From positions 265,279-329,278 of the forward strand of contig NZ_PJAI02000002.1 of NCBI RefSeq assembly GCF_002843355.2: a stretch of DNA of 64,000 nt. The letters are read 5' to 3'. The notes under the pieces were generated by a model. It ran no database searches. It was not told the DNA's origin and saw only the letters and a program-made list of their open reading frames with translations. A program made the position numbers and the translations under genes. Below, piece after piece: positions 1-10,076 of the stretch. Position 1 is the first letter of the stretch. The number at the start of each line of letters is the position of its first letter. The stretch is from Colwellia echini. GTDB taxonomy: Bacteria > Pseudomonadota > Gammaproteobacteria > Enterobacterales > Alteromonadaceae.

Positions 1-42
1 GATATTATTGCTGATGTTAGTCAAGCTTTAGATAAAGCTTAA
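1..42 (+). CDS. 3' end of a gene cut by the window edge, possibly Cys/Met-metabolism PLP enzyme
   Basis: The first 14 codons read in frame 1 as DIIADVSQALDKA followed by TAA. This ending resembles the C-terminus of O-acetylhomoserine sulfhydrylase-type PLP enzymes, which often close with an acidic helix of the form DIIADLxQAL. The identity is an inference from 13 residues only. A strong terminator follows about 40 bp downstream, which supports a real gene end. Confidence 0.4.
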   Translation, partial: DIIADVSQALDKA

Positions 43-80
43 CTATTAGCTCTAAGTCAATTTAGCTAAAACGTGTTATT

Positions 81-128
81 AAAACGACTTCATCTGTTAT
101 TTAAACATAAAAGGTGAAGTCGTTTTTT
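81..128 (+). terminator. Rho-independent terminator after the edge gene
   Basis: A 12-bp perfect stem (81-92 paired with 115-126) ends in a T run. It lies just downstream of the stop at 42 and ahead of the next gene on the same strand. Confidence 0.8.
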
Positions 129-279
129 GTAAGTCTGGGTTAAAAAATTTAGGCTGAGTTTAATTGAACAGTCGACTATTTATTACTTTACGTTATACTG
201 CCGCGCATAAATCAAGTAATTAACGAATTGAGCTATTTCACTCAATTTGAGAAATAGCATTCAACTAGCGGAGAGCATC

Positions 280-612
280 ATGCACGATCTCTATTATAAA
301 GGGCGTATTCATACCCGTCACAATCACATCACAACGGGTTATAATACCAAGCGTAAAGCAAAAATTGGTACCGAAAAACACCCATTAACGCTAGTAGTTA
401 CCAGCGAAGAAAGAAAGTTAGAAATTGTAGAGCAAGTGGCACAACATCAACTTTTCGCTGACATTACTGTTGATAGCACAGCAGAAGAAAATATAGCCGA
501 GTTAGATGGTATGTTAATCAAAGCAACAACAACTACTTTTGATAAAACACCTAACCGTAACGATCCTTGCTCATGTGGTAGTGGTAAAAAATATAAAAAA
601 TGTTGTGGTTAG
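280..612 (+). CDS. SEC-C zinc-motif protein (PBPRA1643-type)
   Basis: A 110-aa protein ending in a SEC-C motif (RNDPCSCGSGKKYKKCC), the CxCx8CC zinc-binding tail also found at the end of SecA. The N-terminal part, beginning MHDLYYKGRIH, matches the small family annotated as SWIM/SEC-C metal-binding motif protein, PBPRA1643 family; its molecular role is unknown. I chose the ATG at 280 over the TTG at 247 because the conserved sequence begins there and a GGAG-like ribosome site sits just before it. The gene stands alone between two terminators and converges on sppA. Confidence 0.75.
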   Translation: MHDLYYKGRIHTRHNHITTGYNTKRKAKIGTEKHPLTLVVTSEERKLEIVEQVAQHQLFADITVDSTAEENIAELDGMLIKATTTTFDKTPNRNDPCSCGSGKKYKKCCG

Positions 613-650
613 GCTCACTGTTTATAACGAGTAGATTTTAACTTTATAAT

Positions 651-686
651 AAAAAGAGGTAGTTAATTGCTTAACTACCTCTTTTT
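651..686. terminator. Bidirectional terminator between SEC-C gene and sppA
   Basis: A 16-bp perfect stem (651-666 with 671-686) around a TTGC loop, with A run on the left and T run on the right, so it can serve both converging genes. Confidence 0.88.
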
Positions 687-734
687 ATATCTACAATTTA
701 TACTTATAACTTTTACTGAGTTATTCCAGTTTCA

Positions 735-2672
735 TTAATTAACACCACAAGCAAGACATAAAGTATAACGACCTTGAGGATCATTAAACTGATTCAATTG
801 CTTTAATTCATTTTTCATTTTTATCATTAATTGATTTAATGGTTGTTTGGCAGTGGCGTTGACAACATTACTGTCTAAACCAATATCAGAATCAATATTA
901 TCAAGCTGACTGAACATGAATGAAGATAATAACGATGATTTCCCCATTAGCTGTTGTAATATTTTGCTTCGTGATGATTGCTCTTTCTTAATTAATAAGG
1001 TGTCGTATTGCTCTAATTTTGCCAATTTAGCGGCAGCGAATATGGCGTCATCTAAATTACCTAGTTCGTCAACTAAACCAAGCTCCTTTGCTTTTCGCCC
1101 AGACCAAACACGACCTTGTGCAACCGCATCTACTTGCTCCAATGTCATGCTGCGATTAGTGGCGACTAATTGAATAAACTCTTGGTAACCTTTATTTACA
1201 GACAATTGAAATAACGTTGCCATACCTGGTGAAAGCGATTGAGTTGGGCCAAAGCCCGCAATATCTGTAGTACCAACACCGTCAGTATAAATCCCTAATT
1301 TACTTAACGAGTCTTCAAAAGTCATCATCATACCAAAAATACCAATTGAGCCGGTGATAGTAGCAGGAGAGGCGTAAATGAGATCTGCAGGAGCAGAAAT
1401 CCAATAACCGCCTGAGGCTGCATAATTTCCCATAGAAGCTACAACAGGTTTGCCTGCAGCTTTTAATAACTCTACTTCTTGACTAATAATTTCTGAAGCA
1501 AAAGCACTACCACCTGGGCTGTCAACTCTTAGAACAACCGCTTTAACATCGTCATTATTTCTAGCTTTACGTAATAACTGGGCGGTACTATCACCGCCAA
1601 TAGTCCCAGGTTTTTGTTCGCCATCTAAAATGGTGCCTTTAGCAACAATTATCGCTATTTTATCTTTACTTAATGGGGTTAACTCATTGCTTTGTTCTAA
1701 GCTATCTTCCAGCGGAGAACTCGTTGCAGCAATATAATGTTTATAACTAATTTTGCTGTAGCTATCACCTTTCTTATTTTTTCCCACTAAACTAATAAGC
1801 TCATCACGCATTTGTTGACGAGACAGAAGTTGGTCAACCCAATGATTATTTAGCGCGTATTGAGCGAAACTTCCTTCAGCCGCAGTAAACTTTTCTACCA
1901 AGGTATTTATGTCATCATCAAAGTTATCGATAGAGAATTTACGTCGTTTTGCTACAGCGGTTTTATATTGCAGCCATAGATCATCTAGCCAAAGTTCATT
2001 AGCTTCTTTTGCAGCTGACGACATATCATCGCGAATAAATGGTTCAACGGCTGATTTGAAAGTACCCACTCTAAAAATATGTTGATTAATTGATAACTTT
2101 TCTAATGCGGATTTAAAATATGTTTGATAACGGCCATAACCATCAAGTAATAGGTAACCTTGCGGATTTAACCAGATATCATTGGCGGTACTGGCAAGGT
2201 AGTATTGATCTTGGCTAAACTGGTCGCCAAGGGCGATAATTTTTTTACCTGAAGTTTTAAAGTCTTCAAGTGCTGTAGCTATATCTTGTAGTATATTTAA
2301 ACCTGTACTGTTGAGGCCATGAAGTTGGAGTACTAATACTTGTATGCGTTCATCTTCCCTTGCTGTCGCAAGTACATCAATTATGTCAGTTAGTAATACT
2401 TCAGGATTATCTTCTTGTTGCTCCATGGCTTCGCTTAAAAATGCTTCCATCGGATCTATTTCACGTTTTTGCTCTACAATATCGCCGGTAAGATTTAATA
2501 CTAGCGCTGTTTGGTCGGGCACTAGAATAGGCTCTTCACCGTCGGAAATTATGGCAATAAAACCAAATAGAAGTATAAAAAATACTAGGTTGACTACCAC
2601 AGAGCGCGAAAAGCTTATTACAGCCCATAGCGAAGAAAATATCCGTTTTATAATGCCAGGTTTATTGTTCAT
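735..2672 (-). CDS. sppA: Signal peptide peptidase SppA, 67K type
   Basis: A 645-aa inner-membrane serine protease that degrades cleaved signal peptides. A single membrane segment lies at about residues 25-43, followed by two tandem S49 peptidase domains as in the E. coli-type long form. The general-base lysine is Lys206 in the GTFKSAVEPF motif of the first domain, and the nucleophile is Ser389 in DSPGGSAFASE of the second, so the Lys/Ser dyad is split across domains as known for this family. Length is normal (E. coli about 618). It is transcribed alone, with a terminator shared with the SEC-C gene at its 3' end. Confidence 0.95.
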   Translation of the reverse strand: MNNKPGIIKRIFSSLWAVISFSRSVVVNLVFFILLFGFIAIISDGEEPILVPDQTALVLNLTGDIVEQKREIDPMEAFLSEAMEQQEDNPEVLLTDIIDVLATAREDERIQVLVLQLHGLNSTGLNILQDIATALEDFKTSGKKIIALGDQFSQDQYYLASTANDIWLNPQGYLLLDGYGRYQTYFKSALEKLSINQHIFRVGTFKSAVEPFIRDDMSSAAKEANELWLDDLWLQYKTAVAKRRKFSIDNFDDDINTLVEKFTAAEGSFAQYALNNHWVDQLLSRQQMRDELISLVGKNKKGDSYSKISYKHYIAATSSPLEDSLEQSNELTPLSKDKIAIIVAKGTILDGEQKPGTIGGDSTAQLLRKARNNDDVKAVVLRVDSPGGSAFASEIISQEVELLKAAGKPVVASMGNYAASGGYWISAPADLIYASPATITGSIGIFGMMMTFEDSLSKLGIYTDGVGTTDIAGFGPTQSLSPGMATLFQLSVNKGYQEFIQLVATNRSMTLEQVDAVAQGRVWSGRKAKELGLVDELGNLDDAIFAAAKLAKLEQYDTLLIKKEQSSRSKILQQLMGKSSLLSSFMFSQLDNIDSDIGLDSNVVNATAKQPLNQLMIKMKNELKQLNQFNDPQGRYTLCLACGVN

Positions 2673-2865
2673 AGTTGTTTCTTTAGTTATGTATTAATTG
2701 TTAATTTCAAAGTAGATATTAAAATGTATAAATTAGATCGCTTATACTACCTTAATGCACTAATAAGTTTAACAGCAGTAATGATCTAGATTGTAATTAT
2801 TTTTCAGGTAATTAAATCATTAAGTTAGTTGTAAATAATAATCGAGATTTAAACTATTTATGCGT

Positions 2866-2906
2866 AAATTAAAGCGGAACATCAATAAAATTTTCCGCTT
2901 TAATTT
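2866..2906 (-). terminator. Terminator of the DMT transporter gene
   Basis: A 13-bp perfect stem (2866-2878 with 2894-2906) lies just beyond the stop at 2932 when read on the minus strand, ending in ATTT. Confidence 0.65.
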
Positions 2907-2931
2907 GCAATAAGCTCACCTTGATCAGCGC

Positions 2932-3843
2932 TTATCTGTTATGGATTAAATACTTTTTAATACCGCCAATTAGTTTTTGATAGCGATGCCCAAAGTGATA
3001 AAGCGTTAAGCCCATTAATATTAAAAATGCACCAATGATCAATTCATTATTAATATTCTCACCATTGAGCAAAGCTCCTAAGGTTAAAGCAATTACTGGT
3101 GTTATTAAGGTGATTAACGTTACATTACTCGCAGACAGTTTCTGTAATACGGTAAAGTAGGCATAAAAGCCAATTAACGAACCAAACACACCCAAATAGA
3201 CTGTTGCCCAAATAGATTTTGCCAGCCAAAGCTCGGTAGTTAAATTACCATCAAGTAACAACCAACTGATAAAAAACATTGGTGTAGCGACGGTTAAAGC
3301 ACCTACAGTAGTGGCTAATGGGTGTATGGCTAAGGTAATGCTTTTAACTAACACGCCACTTAAACTAAAGAAAAACACCGCCATCAATATAAATATCACG
3401 CCATAAAAACCACCGTCGGTTAAATTAAAATTGTCTGAGCAAACAATTCCTAAGCCCAATAGTGAAATAGCCATAGAAATTTTACGAATATTACTAATAT
3501 TTGGCTCATTTAAAATGTATTTCGCTAGAACGGCAGAAATAACCGGCGAAAAGCCAAACACTAATGAAATGATACCGGATGATAAATACGTTGCCGCAAG
3601 ATACGAGCATAGCATGCCTCCAAAAATACCTATTGCAGAATAAGTGTATAAGGTTAAAGCCTTTTTGTGCCATGGTAAATTAATACGGCGCGCTTTAATC
3701 ACAATAGCACCAAGCAGTACAGCAATAAGCATACGTACTAATACCGCTAAACTTGGGCTAATTGATTCGCTACTCCACACAATTCCCAACGGGGTGGTGG
3801 ACCATATTAATAAAACTGCCAAATAGGCAATAGACACAGACAT
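2932..3843 (-). CDS. EamA/DMT-family membrane transporter
   Basis: A 303-aa polytopic protein with about ten hydrophobic segments in two repeated halves, the plan of the drug/metabolite transporter (EamA) family. Motifs such as the PxxxAxLA-rich helix in the first half and a matching ITPVIALTLGAL in the second are typical. The substrate cannot be told from sequence. I use the ATG at 3843 because an AAGGAGA ribosome site precedes it directly; the ATG nine codons upstream has none and would add an unlikely RRRK leader. Confidence 0.85.
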   Translation of the reverse strand: MSVSIAYLAVLLIWSTTPLGIVWSSESISPSLAVLVRMLIAVLLGAIVIKARRINLPWHKKALTLYTYSAIGIFGGMLCSYLAATYLSSGIISLVFGFSPVISAVLAKYILNEPNISNIRKISMAISLLGLGIVCSDNFNLTDGGFYGVIFILMAVFFFSLSGVLVKSITLAIHPLATTVGALTVATPMFFISWLLLDGNLTTELWLAKSIWATVYLGVFGSLIGFYAYFTVLQKLSASNVTLITLITPVIALTLGALLNGENINNELIIGAFLILMGLTLYHFGHRYQKLIGGIKKYLIHNR

Positions 3844-3934
3844 TTTCCTTCTCCTTTGTAAATATCTCAATTATTGAGTTTTTGATATTAAACAGCGACA
3901 TCAAAAATTGCGGATTAAGGTGAATAGAAAACAA

Positions 3935-3963
3935 AAAACCGCAAGAGATAACTGTTGCGGTTT
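3935..3963 (-). terminator. Terminator on the minus strand
   Basis: On the minus strand an AACCGCAA/TTGCGGTT hairpin is followed by six T residues. The only reading frame upstream of it on that strand is the 63-codon gene at 4023-4214, so it marks the end of that transcript. Confidence 0.75.
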
Positions 3964-4022
3964 AGAAGTGAACTTTTTATTTAACTAATCGATTTAGATC
4001 TAATTAGTTTGTTTGAATAAAA

Positions 4023-4214
4023 TTAACTTTTCAATACTCCGCATTTAGGGGCTAGTAACAAGCGAACAACTAACCACAGTCGAACATGCATAAAAGTACA
4101 GCGAGTAGCTGCAGCTTTATGGGCTCGGTTATGTTTCATGGCGAGTATAAGGTGTTGCATGTTATTTGACATTCCTGAAATGCGATAAAGTTCTTCTGCA
4201 TAGTGGCTATTCAT
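4023..4214 (-). CDS. Small protein of unknown function (63 aa)
   Basis: I do not recognise this protein. It begins MNSHYAEELYRISG, is basic, and has a hydrophobic stretch near residues 45-56 (LWLVVRLLLAP) and two cysteines. No convincing ribosome site precedes the ATG. The case for a real gene is a well-formed terminator 60-90 bp past its stop, in the right direction and with no other frame to serve. It is divergent from the nitroreductase gene, 148 bp away. Confidence 0.45.
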   Translation of the reverse strand: MNSHYAEELYRISGMSNNMQHLILAMKHNRAHKAAATRCTFMHVRLWLVVRLLLAPKCGVLKS

Positions 4215-4362
4215 AGCGGTTAAGTCAAGAATAAAAGCGAAGGAATTTATTAAATTATCAAAAGCTCAAGTTAAGTTATAAATTGTGTAACTTAAGCGCA
4301 CACAGTACGCCGAAAAGTGATAAAATTTATAAATAATTAAAAGAGTTAGAGGAAAGCGCATT

Positions 4363-4938
4363 ATGAATGCAATTGAATTATTATTACAACGACAATCAAC
4401 CCCTATGTTAACGTCTCCGGCTCCAACGGATGATGATTTATCAACTTTATTAGCTGCAGGCATGCGAGTGCCTGATCATGGGGGATTAAAGCCATGGCAC
4501 TTTCAGGTGGTTTCAGGGCAGGGGTTACAGAAATTAAGTGATATTTACCTACAAGCTGTTTCTGTAGAGTTAACTAACTCCGATTTTGAAGAGCAAGTAA
4601 TCTTAGATAAAAAAGAAAAAACTGCAAAAATGCCTTTTAGAGCGCCTATGATAATTGTCATTTCTACTAACTATGCCGAGCACAGTAAAGTACCTAAACA
4701 AGAGCAACTTGTTGCTGCTGGTTGTTGCGCACATGCTATGCAAATGGCAGCATTTGCTTTAGGTTATGGTGCAATGTGGCGAACCGGTGATTTTGCATAC
4801 AACCCAATAGTAAAAAAAGGTTTAGGCGTTACAAATGACAATGAAATTGTAGGCTATCTGTACTTAGGAACGCCAACAAAAGAAGCCAATGCAAAACCGG
4901 CTAAAGACTATCAAGCGCATGTTAGCTATTGGCAATAA
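4363..4938 (+). CDS. ydjA: NAD(P)H nitroreductase, YdjA-like
   Basis: A 191-aa FMN-dependent oxidoreductase of the minimal nitroreductase fold. It aligns along its length with E. coli YdjA: MNAIELLLQRQS at the start, the AGMRVPDHGGLKPWHF flavin-binding region near residues 32-47, KVPKQEQLVAAGCCAHAMQM in the middle and the IVGYLYLGTP strand near the C-terminus. The physiological substrate of this family is not settled. Its 3' end meets the chemoreceptor gene tail to tail with only 4 bp between stops. Confidence 0.88.
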   Translation: MNAIELLLQRQSTPMLTSPAPTDDDLSTLLAAGMRVPDHGGLKPWHFQVVSGQGLQKLSDIYLQAVSVELTNSDFEEQVILDKKEKTAKMPFRAPMIIVISTNYAEHSKVPKQEQLVAAGCCAHAMQMAAFALGYGAMWRTGDFAYNPIVKKGLGVTNDNEIVGYLYLGTPTKEANAKPAKDYQAHVSYWQ

Positions 4939-4942
4939 CCGA

Positions 4943-6958
4943 TTATATTTTGAAACTATGTATTACTTCATTTAAATGATTAGTTTGCTCAACCATATTA
5001 TCAAGTGAGTTTGCTGTATTTTTTGCACCCTCAGCGGTATTACTGGCTAATCCATTGATAGCAAATATTTTTTCATCTATATCTTGAGCTACTAAAGACT
5101 GTTCATCAGTAGCTTTTACTATCTGTTCATTAACATCTACAATATTTTGAGCAGATAGTAATATTCTAGCTAATGATTCACCAACTTCCTCTGAGGAAGC
5201 AACACTTTTACCTACATTTTCAAAGCTAATTTCCATTGCTTTGGCTGTATCAGCAACACCTGTTTGTAGGCGCAATATTATTTGTTCAATTTGTTGGGTG
5301 GATTGTTGTGTTTTTTGCGCTAATGTTCTTACTTCATCTGCTACAACCGCGAATCCACGGCCTTGCTCTCCTGCTCGAGCCGCTTCAATAGCCGCATTTA
5401 AGGCAAGTAAATTGGTTTGGTCGGCAATATTTTTAATTACATCAAGCACCACAGAAATACCATCACTTTCTTTAGCGAGTAACTTAATCATGGCAAGAGA
5501 ATGATCTATGTTAGAGGAAAGTACCTTGATACTGGTGATAGATGATTCAACTAAGTTATTACCCGTGTTTGCTTCATCGCTAACTTTAACTGAAGCGGTA
5601 GAGGCTTCTGATATTTTATTGGCTACAGCATCAACACTCAATGACATATCTTTTACTGAGTGGGTAATTTGGTCTATTTCACTGCTTTGTAAAGCAATCG
5701 CTTGACTGCTTTGGGTAGCAATTTCATCAACTATTGTGGTTTGGGTAACTACCACAGTAGCCGTATTACTTACTTCGCGAATAAGGTTACGTATATTAGC
5801 GGTCATTTGGTTAAATTCTTCACCTAGTTGACCAATTTCATCTTTACTGTTTGAAATCACTTGAACCGTTAAGTCGCCCTTAGACACTTCACGCGCAGTG
5901 GTTAAAATTTCATGAATACTACGTCTAACCGATAAGTTAAAACCTAACATTAAATAACAAACAAAGACTAATACCAATATACAGGTAACTAGCAGTATAT
6001 TGAAATCTTGCTGCTGTTGATTGGCTCTGAGTTGTAAATCTGATTCAATCATACCGATAGATAGGTCAATAAAATCATTGATGACGGTTAAAGCCTTTAC
6101 GCCTTCATTGAAGTAAACTAGCCAAGGTTGGTTAAACTCTTCCGCAAGAAGAATATCGTCTAAGGTAATAACATCCTGTTGTAATTGTTGTACAACACGT
6201 GCGCTAATATCGGCTAATTCATCGTGGCTAGCTAACGGCGTTAGCTTTATCTTGATACCGTTCGCATCTTGATCTAAAAACAGTAAAACTTGGTCAAAGG
6301 CATCTAATGATCGGCTTGATAGTTGCCCAGTTTTAAACGCCATACTAGCAAAGCTTCGGTGCATACCTTGGTGTTTAATAGCGAGTTCCAGATCATCAAT
6401 AATTAATTTCATTAAAAAGAAATTTTGAGCGTTCTTATCTCTTGATAATCCAGCTTCATGAGCTATGGTACGTATTAATTCCCAGGTTTTATTAACTGAT
6501 TGGTTCAAAATATTATATTTCTCTACCAAACTCATTCTTGCAGTAGTTTTGCTGCGATCAACGGCTATTTCTGTTGATAAGTCGTTTATTTTGTCAATAT
6601 ATGACATTTGCTCATTGTTGACGGCTAATTCTTTTAATGTATTTAGTGTTTGTAAGTACTCTGACCCTTTTTGCTCAATTTGCTTAGCAAGATTTACATC
6701 TACACGTGTATCGGTGCCACGAATAAGTATTAAGTCATTACGCTGACCGGCAATATCAATCAAGTTAAAAGCTAAAGCTAGTTCTTGCAGTCCGTTTAAT
6801 TCTTTTTGGGTAATTTGTTCAGCCTGATGGAAGGTTTGTAGCTGCATATAAGCAAGCACTAATAAAGGCACAACACTAATTAAACTGATTAATATGAATT
6901 TTTGCAAATAGGTCAATTGATTCATTAAATTGGTAGCAGGTCGCAATATTACATTCAT
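4943..6958 (-). CDS. Methyl-accepting chemotaxis protein
   Basis: A 671-aa transmembrane chemoreceptor. Membrane segment 1 is at about residues 20-40 and segment 2 at about 318-340, enclosing a large periplasmic domain of some 275 residues that is mostly helical by composition. A HAMP domain follows (about 341-395), then the cytoplasmic signalling domain with the conserved hairpin tip [21 protein letters not shown]. The ligand is unknown. The C-terminus ends HSFKI with no NWETF-like CheR tether. No other chemotaxis gene is nearby. Confidence 0.93.
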   Translation of the reverse strand: MNVILRPATNLMNQLTYLQKFILISLISVVPLLVLAYMQLQTFHQAEQITQKELNGLQELALAFNLIDIAGQRNDLILIRGTDTRVDVNLAKQIEQKGSEYLQTLNTLKELAVNNEQMSYIDKINDLSTEIAVDRSKTTARMSLVEKYNILNQSVNKTWELIRTIAHEAGLSRDKNAQNFFLMKLIIDDLELAIKHQGMHRSFASMAFKTGQLSSRSLDAFDQVLLFLDQDANGIKIKLTPLASHDELADISARVVQQLQQDVITLDDILLAEEFNQPWLVYFNEGVKALTVINDFIDLSIGMIESDLQLRANQQQQDFNILLVTCILVLVFVCYLMLGFNLSVRRSIHEILTTAREVSKGDLTVQVISNSKDEIGQLGEEFNQMTANIRNLIREVSNTATVVVTQTTIVDEIATQSSQAIALQSSEIDQITHSVKDMSLSVDAVANKISEASTASVKVSDEANTGNNLVESSITSIKVLSSNIDHSLAMIKLLAKESDGISVVLDVIKNIADQTNLLALNAAIEAARAGEQGRGFAVVADEVRTLAQKTQQSTQQIEQIILRLQTGVADTAKAMEISFENVGKSVASSEEVGESLARILLSAQNIVDVNEQIVKATDEQSLVAQDIDEKIFAINGLASNTAEGAKNTANSLDNMVEQTNHLNEVIHSFKI

Positions 6959-7122
6959 TTATGAGTCTCTTGTTTTTTAATTCACATCAGTTACGTTATT
7001 GTTTAATTAACAATATAGCCGTTAAATATTTTACTTATGTTGCACAAGCTTAAGTTTGGGAGGAGTGCATAGTTAATATATTATAACTATAGCTGAATTT
7101 GATGACAAAAAGAGGGAAATAA

Positions 7123-7146
7123 AAAAGGCAACAAACGTTGCCTTTT
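7123..7146. terminator. Terminator downstream of asnS
   Basis: A 10-bp perfect stem (7123-7132 with 7137-7146) with an AAAC loop and T runs on both strands. It lies about 75 bp past the asnS stop. A second weaker inverted repeat (about 7168-7181 with 7198-7210) lies between the stop and this hairpin. Confidence 0.8.
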
Positions 7147-7220
7147 CAAATAATGTAATACCTAACCTAAGGATATTGAAATTAAGTAAGTATACTTTTT
7201 CAATATCTTAGTATTAATTA

Positions 7221-8621
7221 TTAAAACGCTGCGTTATTTGGCGTTCTTGGGAAAGGAATTACGTCACGTACGTTTTGCATACCTGTTGCGTAAGCCACTA
7301 AACGTTCAAAACCTAAACCAAAACCTGCATGAGGTACAGTACCGTAGCGGCGTAAATCTCTGTACCAAGAGTAATCGGCAGTATCTAAGCCCATTTCACC
7401 TAAACGACTGTCTAATACGTCAAGACGTTCTTCACGTTGACTACCTCCGATAATCTCACCAATACCTGGGGCAAGAATATCCATTGCAGCAACAGTTTTG
7501 CCATCGTCATTTAAACGCATGTAGAAAGACTTAATATCTTTCGGATAGTTTTGTAAAACAACAGGGCCGTTAAAATGCTCTTCAGCTAAGAAACGTTCAT
7601 GCTCAGAATTTAAATCTACGCCCCAAGATACTGGGTTTTCAAATTGCTTACCGCAGTTTTCTAAAATAGTAATTGCATCAGTGTAATCAAGACGAACAAA
7701 ATCAGTATTAATAACAGAGTTTAAACGCTCAATTACTGTTTTATCGACACGTTGTTGGAAGAAGGCCATATCATCAGGACGTTCTTCTAAAACAGCTTTT
7801 AATACGTATTTAAGCATTTCTTCTGCTAAATCCGCAGCGTCAGAAAGATTAGCAAAAGCGATTTCCGGTTCAACCATCCAAAATTCAGCTAAGTGTCTAC
7901 TTGTATTGGAGTTTTCCGCTCTAAATGTTGGGCCGAATGTATACACTTTTGATAACGCGTTACAATAAGTTTCTACGTTTAATTGACCTGAAACCGTTAA
8001 AAACGTCTCTTTACCAAAAAAGTCTTTCTTGTAATCAACTTTACCTGCATCGTCACGTGGTAAGTTCTCATTGTCTAATGTACTAACACGGAACATCTCA
8101 CCAGCACCTTCGCAATCACTTCCTGTAATAAGTGGTGTGCTGATCCAAAAGTAACCTTTGCTATGTAAGAAACGATGAATAGCTTGTGCTAAACAGTTAC
8201 GAACACGAGTTACCGCGCCGCCAATGTTGGTGCGCGGACGTAAATGTGCTTGTTCACGTAAAAATTCAATACTATGACGTTTTGCCGCCATTGGGTAAGT
8301 ATCTGGGTCTTCAACAAAACCTAATACTTCAACAGCTGTTGCTTGAATTTCAAATGCTTGACCTTGGCCTGGAGATTCAACCAAAATACCAGTAACTTTT
8401 ACTGAACAACCAGTAGTAAGCTTAAGTACATCACTTTCATAATTGTCGAGTTCACTTGGTACAATGGCTTGAATAGCATCGAAACATGAACCATCATGCA
8501 ATGCTAAAAATGAAATACCCGCTTTCGAGTCACGGCGTGTTCTGATCCAACCGTGAACGGTAATGCTCTCATTAACTGGAAAATTTCCTGCTAATACATC
8601 AGTAATTGATATAACTGACAT
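7221..8621 (-). CDS. asnS: Asparaginyl-tRNA synthetase
   Basis: A 466-aa class IIb synthetase that charges tRNA-Asn. An N-terminal OB-fold anticodon-binding domain (about residues 15-100, [17 protein letters not shown]) is followed by the class II catalytic core with motif 2 ([18 protein letters not shown]) and motif 3 ([12 protein letters not shown]). The start at 8621 (MSVISITDV) matches the E. coli protein and has an AGAGGTCA ribosome site; the longer frame to 8687 lacks support. Identity with the E. coli enzyme is high along the full length. Confidence 0.97.
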   Translation of the reverse strand: MSVISITDVLAGNFPVNESITVHGWIRTRRDSKAGISFLALHDGSCFDAIQAIVPSELDNYESDVLKLTTGCSVKVTGILVESPGQGQAFEIQATAVEVLGFVEDPDTYPMAAKRHSIEFLREQAHLRPRTNIGGAVTRVRNCLAQAIHRFLHSKGYFWISTPLITGSDCEGAGEMFRVSTLDNENLPRDDAGKVDYKKDFFGKETFLTVSGQLNVETYCNALSKVYTFGPTFRAENSNTSRHLAEFWMVEPEIAFANLSDAADLAEEMLKYVLKAVLEERPDDMAFFQQRVDKTVIERLNSVINTDFVRLDYTDAITILENCGKQFENPVSWGVDLNSEHERFLAEEHFNGPVVLQNYPKDIKSFYMRLNDDGKTVAAMDILAPGIGEIIGGSQREERLDVLDSRLGEMGLDTADYSWYRDLRRYGTVPHAGFGLGFERLVAYATGMQNVRDVIPFPRTPNNAAF

Positions 8622-8909
8622 TAATGACCTCTTATACTTATTTAATGAATTGAAATGCAAAATACAGTTAATAAGCCAACTCTCCATAATTTAAGTGAAG
8701 TTAGCAATAATCTATTTGTACTATGCTTATGTTAATATGTAAAAATTGGGTGTCATGTTACCGTGACAAGGCATAAATGCAATGCTTAATTGTATAGAAG
8801 CCGTTAAAACAACTAAATAATGACTACTACGGAGCTAATTAACCCATTTATGTAATCTGTTACATGAAGCAGTGATTATATTATTTTTAAATCGAGGCAA
8901 TTACTAGTT

Positions 8910-9302
8910 ATGACACACACATCAGAGCAGCAAGTTGATCCTCAGACAAAAAAAAGCGCCGAGCGACGAAAAACAGCCGATATTTGGGTGCATGCCAAAA
9001 TCGGCCTAATGATTATTAGTTGGGTACTATTTTTAATCGCCTTAGTCATGGCATATTACGCGGCACCTGACACAGAATATGGCGTGCTTCGTTATTATGA
9101 TATTGAAGTACGTCAATTTTGGTTAACACCACTTACAGGTTACTTATATATAATGTTATGGCTTAGTGCATTAGGAAGTTATTGTGCGTTGCTAGTTGAT
9201 AAATACCGAAGTAGGCGAGAAAGTGACAATCCGCATTTTAATTTACTGTTTTTAATTACCGTTAATATGATTTGGTTGGTGTTTATTCTTGTTAATATTT
9301 AA
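8910..9302 (+). CDS. Conserved three-helix membrane protein, unknown function
   Basis: A 130-aa protein with a polar, charged N-terminus (about 28 residues) and three hydrophobic segments at about 31-50, 72-97 and 110-128. I cannot assign a family. A GAGG ribosome site precedes the ATG. The gene stands alone, divergent from asnS with 288 bp between start codons. Confidence 0.65.
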   Translation: MTHTSEQQVDPQTKKSAERRKTADIWVHAKIGLMIISWVLFLIALVMAYYAAPDTEYGVLRYYDIEVRQFWLTPLTGYLYIMLWLSALGSYCALLVDKYRSRRESDNPHFNLLFLITVNMIWLVFILVNI

Positions 9303-9467
9303 CCTATGCTCAGGGAAATGACATTGAGTTAGTTATTTGTTATCCATTCTGCAGTGTAAAAAAGCTTGATAATTCATTAGTTTTGGGAGTATTTATTTTA
9401 TTCTCAGGATTTATAAACTCAAACTGCTTATGCCTCCTTTCATTTATGGCTTTGCTACTAAGCATCA

Positions 9468-9800
9468 GTGGGTGAAGATAAGTTCGGTAATGATTCGATA
9501 CTTGTCGCAGAACGTATTGATGCTTGGGCTTCATGTTGGTGTATTCGTCAGTTTCAACAAATTGGTGGTGCGAGTGTTTCAATTTGGCGTGAGTTAAGGC
9601 GATTACGAACTAAGTTTATAGATAAAAAAGATGCGTTATTAGAGCAAGCGCGTTTTGCTGCGGACAATAACGATTGGCAAGGTTACACGCTTGCAATGGG
9701 CGGATTACATATCAAGAAAAAAGATAGACCTATTCAATTATATTCTGATTTAAATGTTAACGAACAAACAGGCGAGTGCTTGCAGAGTTTTTATACTTAA
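9468..9800 (+). pseudogene. Remnant of a P2-type phage replication endonuclease (gpA) gene
   Basis: The 110-codon frame carries [21 protein letters not shown] and then [12 protein letters not shown] and a [11 protein letters not shown] segment, which closely resemble the region C-terminal to the catalytic tyrosines in P2-family replication gene A proteins. Those proteins are normally about 600-800 aa. Here a stop codon lies three codons before the first usable start, the HUH and tyrosine motifs are missing and the frame stops early, so this is a fragment rather than a working gene. No other phage gene is adjacent. It sits directly upstream of the SOS mutagenesis cassette. Confidence 0.7.
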
Positions 9801-10045
9801 GAGTTGCCGTCAGTGAATAATAAACAATGTCAACTGAGTGCAAAATAAACTTAATTTATTGGCGGCAAACCCAATGCAATTGAGTGGTCAGGTAACCAAA
9901 AACTTCAGCAACACCTTTAATTAGAAGCCCACCTTTGCAAAGAACATCGTAGCTTTGTCATTTCCTATATTCATCATCTTAAATCACACAGCATTCGATC
10001 ATAATTTAAGATATTAACTTCTAAATATTCTAATAAACCACTATA

Positions 10046-10061
10046 CTGTATTTATGTACAG
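10046..10061 (+). promoter_or_regulatory. LexA (SOS) box upstream of umuD
   Basis: A perfect CTGT-N8-ACAG with an AT-rich core (CTGTATTTATGTACAG), preceded by TA as in the E. coli consensus. It is 16 bp before the umuD ATG, so bound LexA would cover the start region of the umuDC transcript. Confidence 0.88.
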
Positions 10062-10076
10062 CTCACTGGTGTGTTT

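Noticed and set aside
4266..4463. 65-codon minus-strand frame
   Set aside because: Crosses the promoter and start of the nitroreductase gene with no support.
9340..9582. 80-codon minus-strand frame
   Set aside because: Antisense to the phage gpA remnant, no family resemblance.
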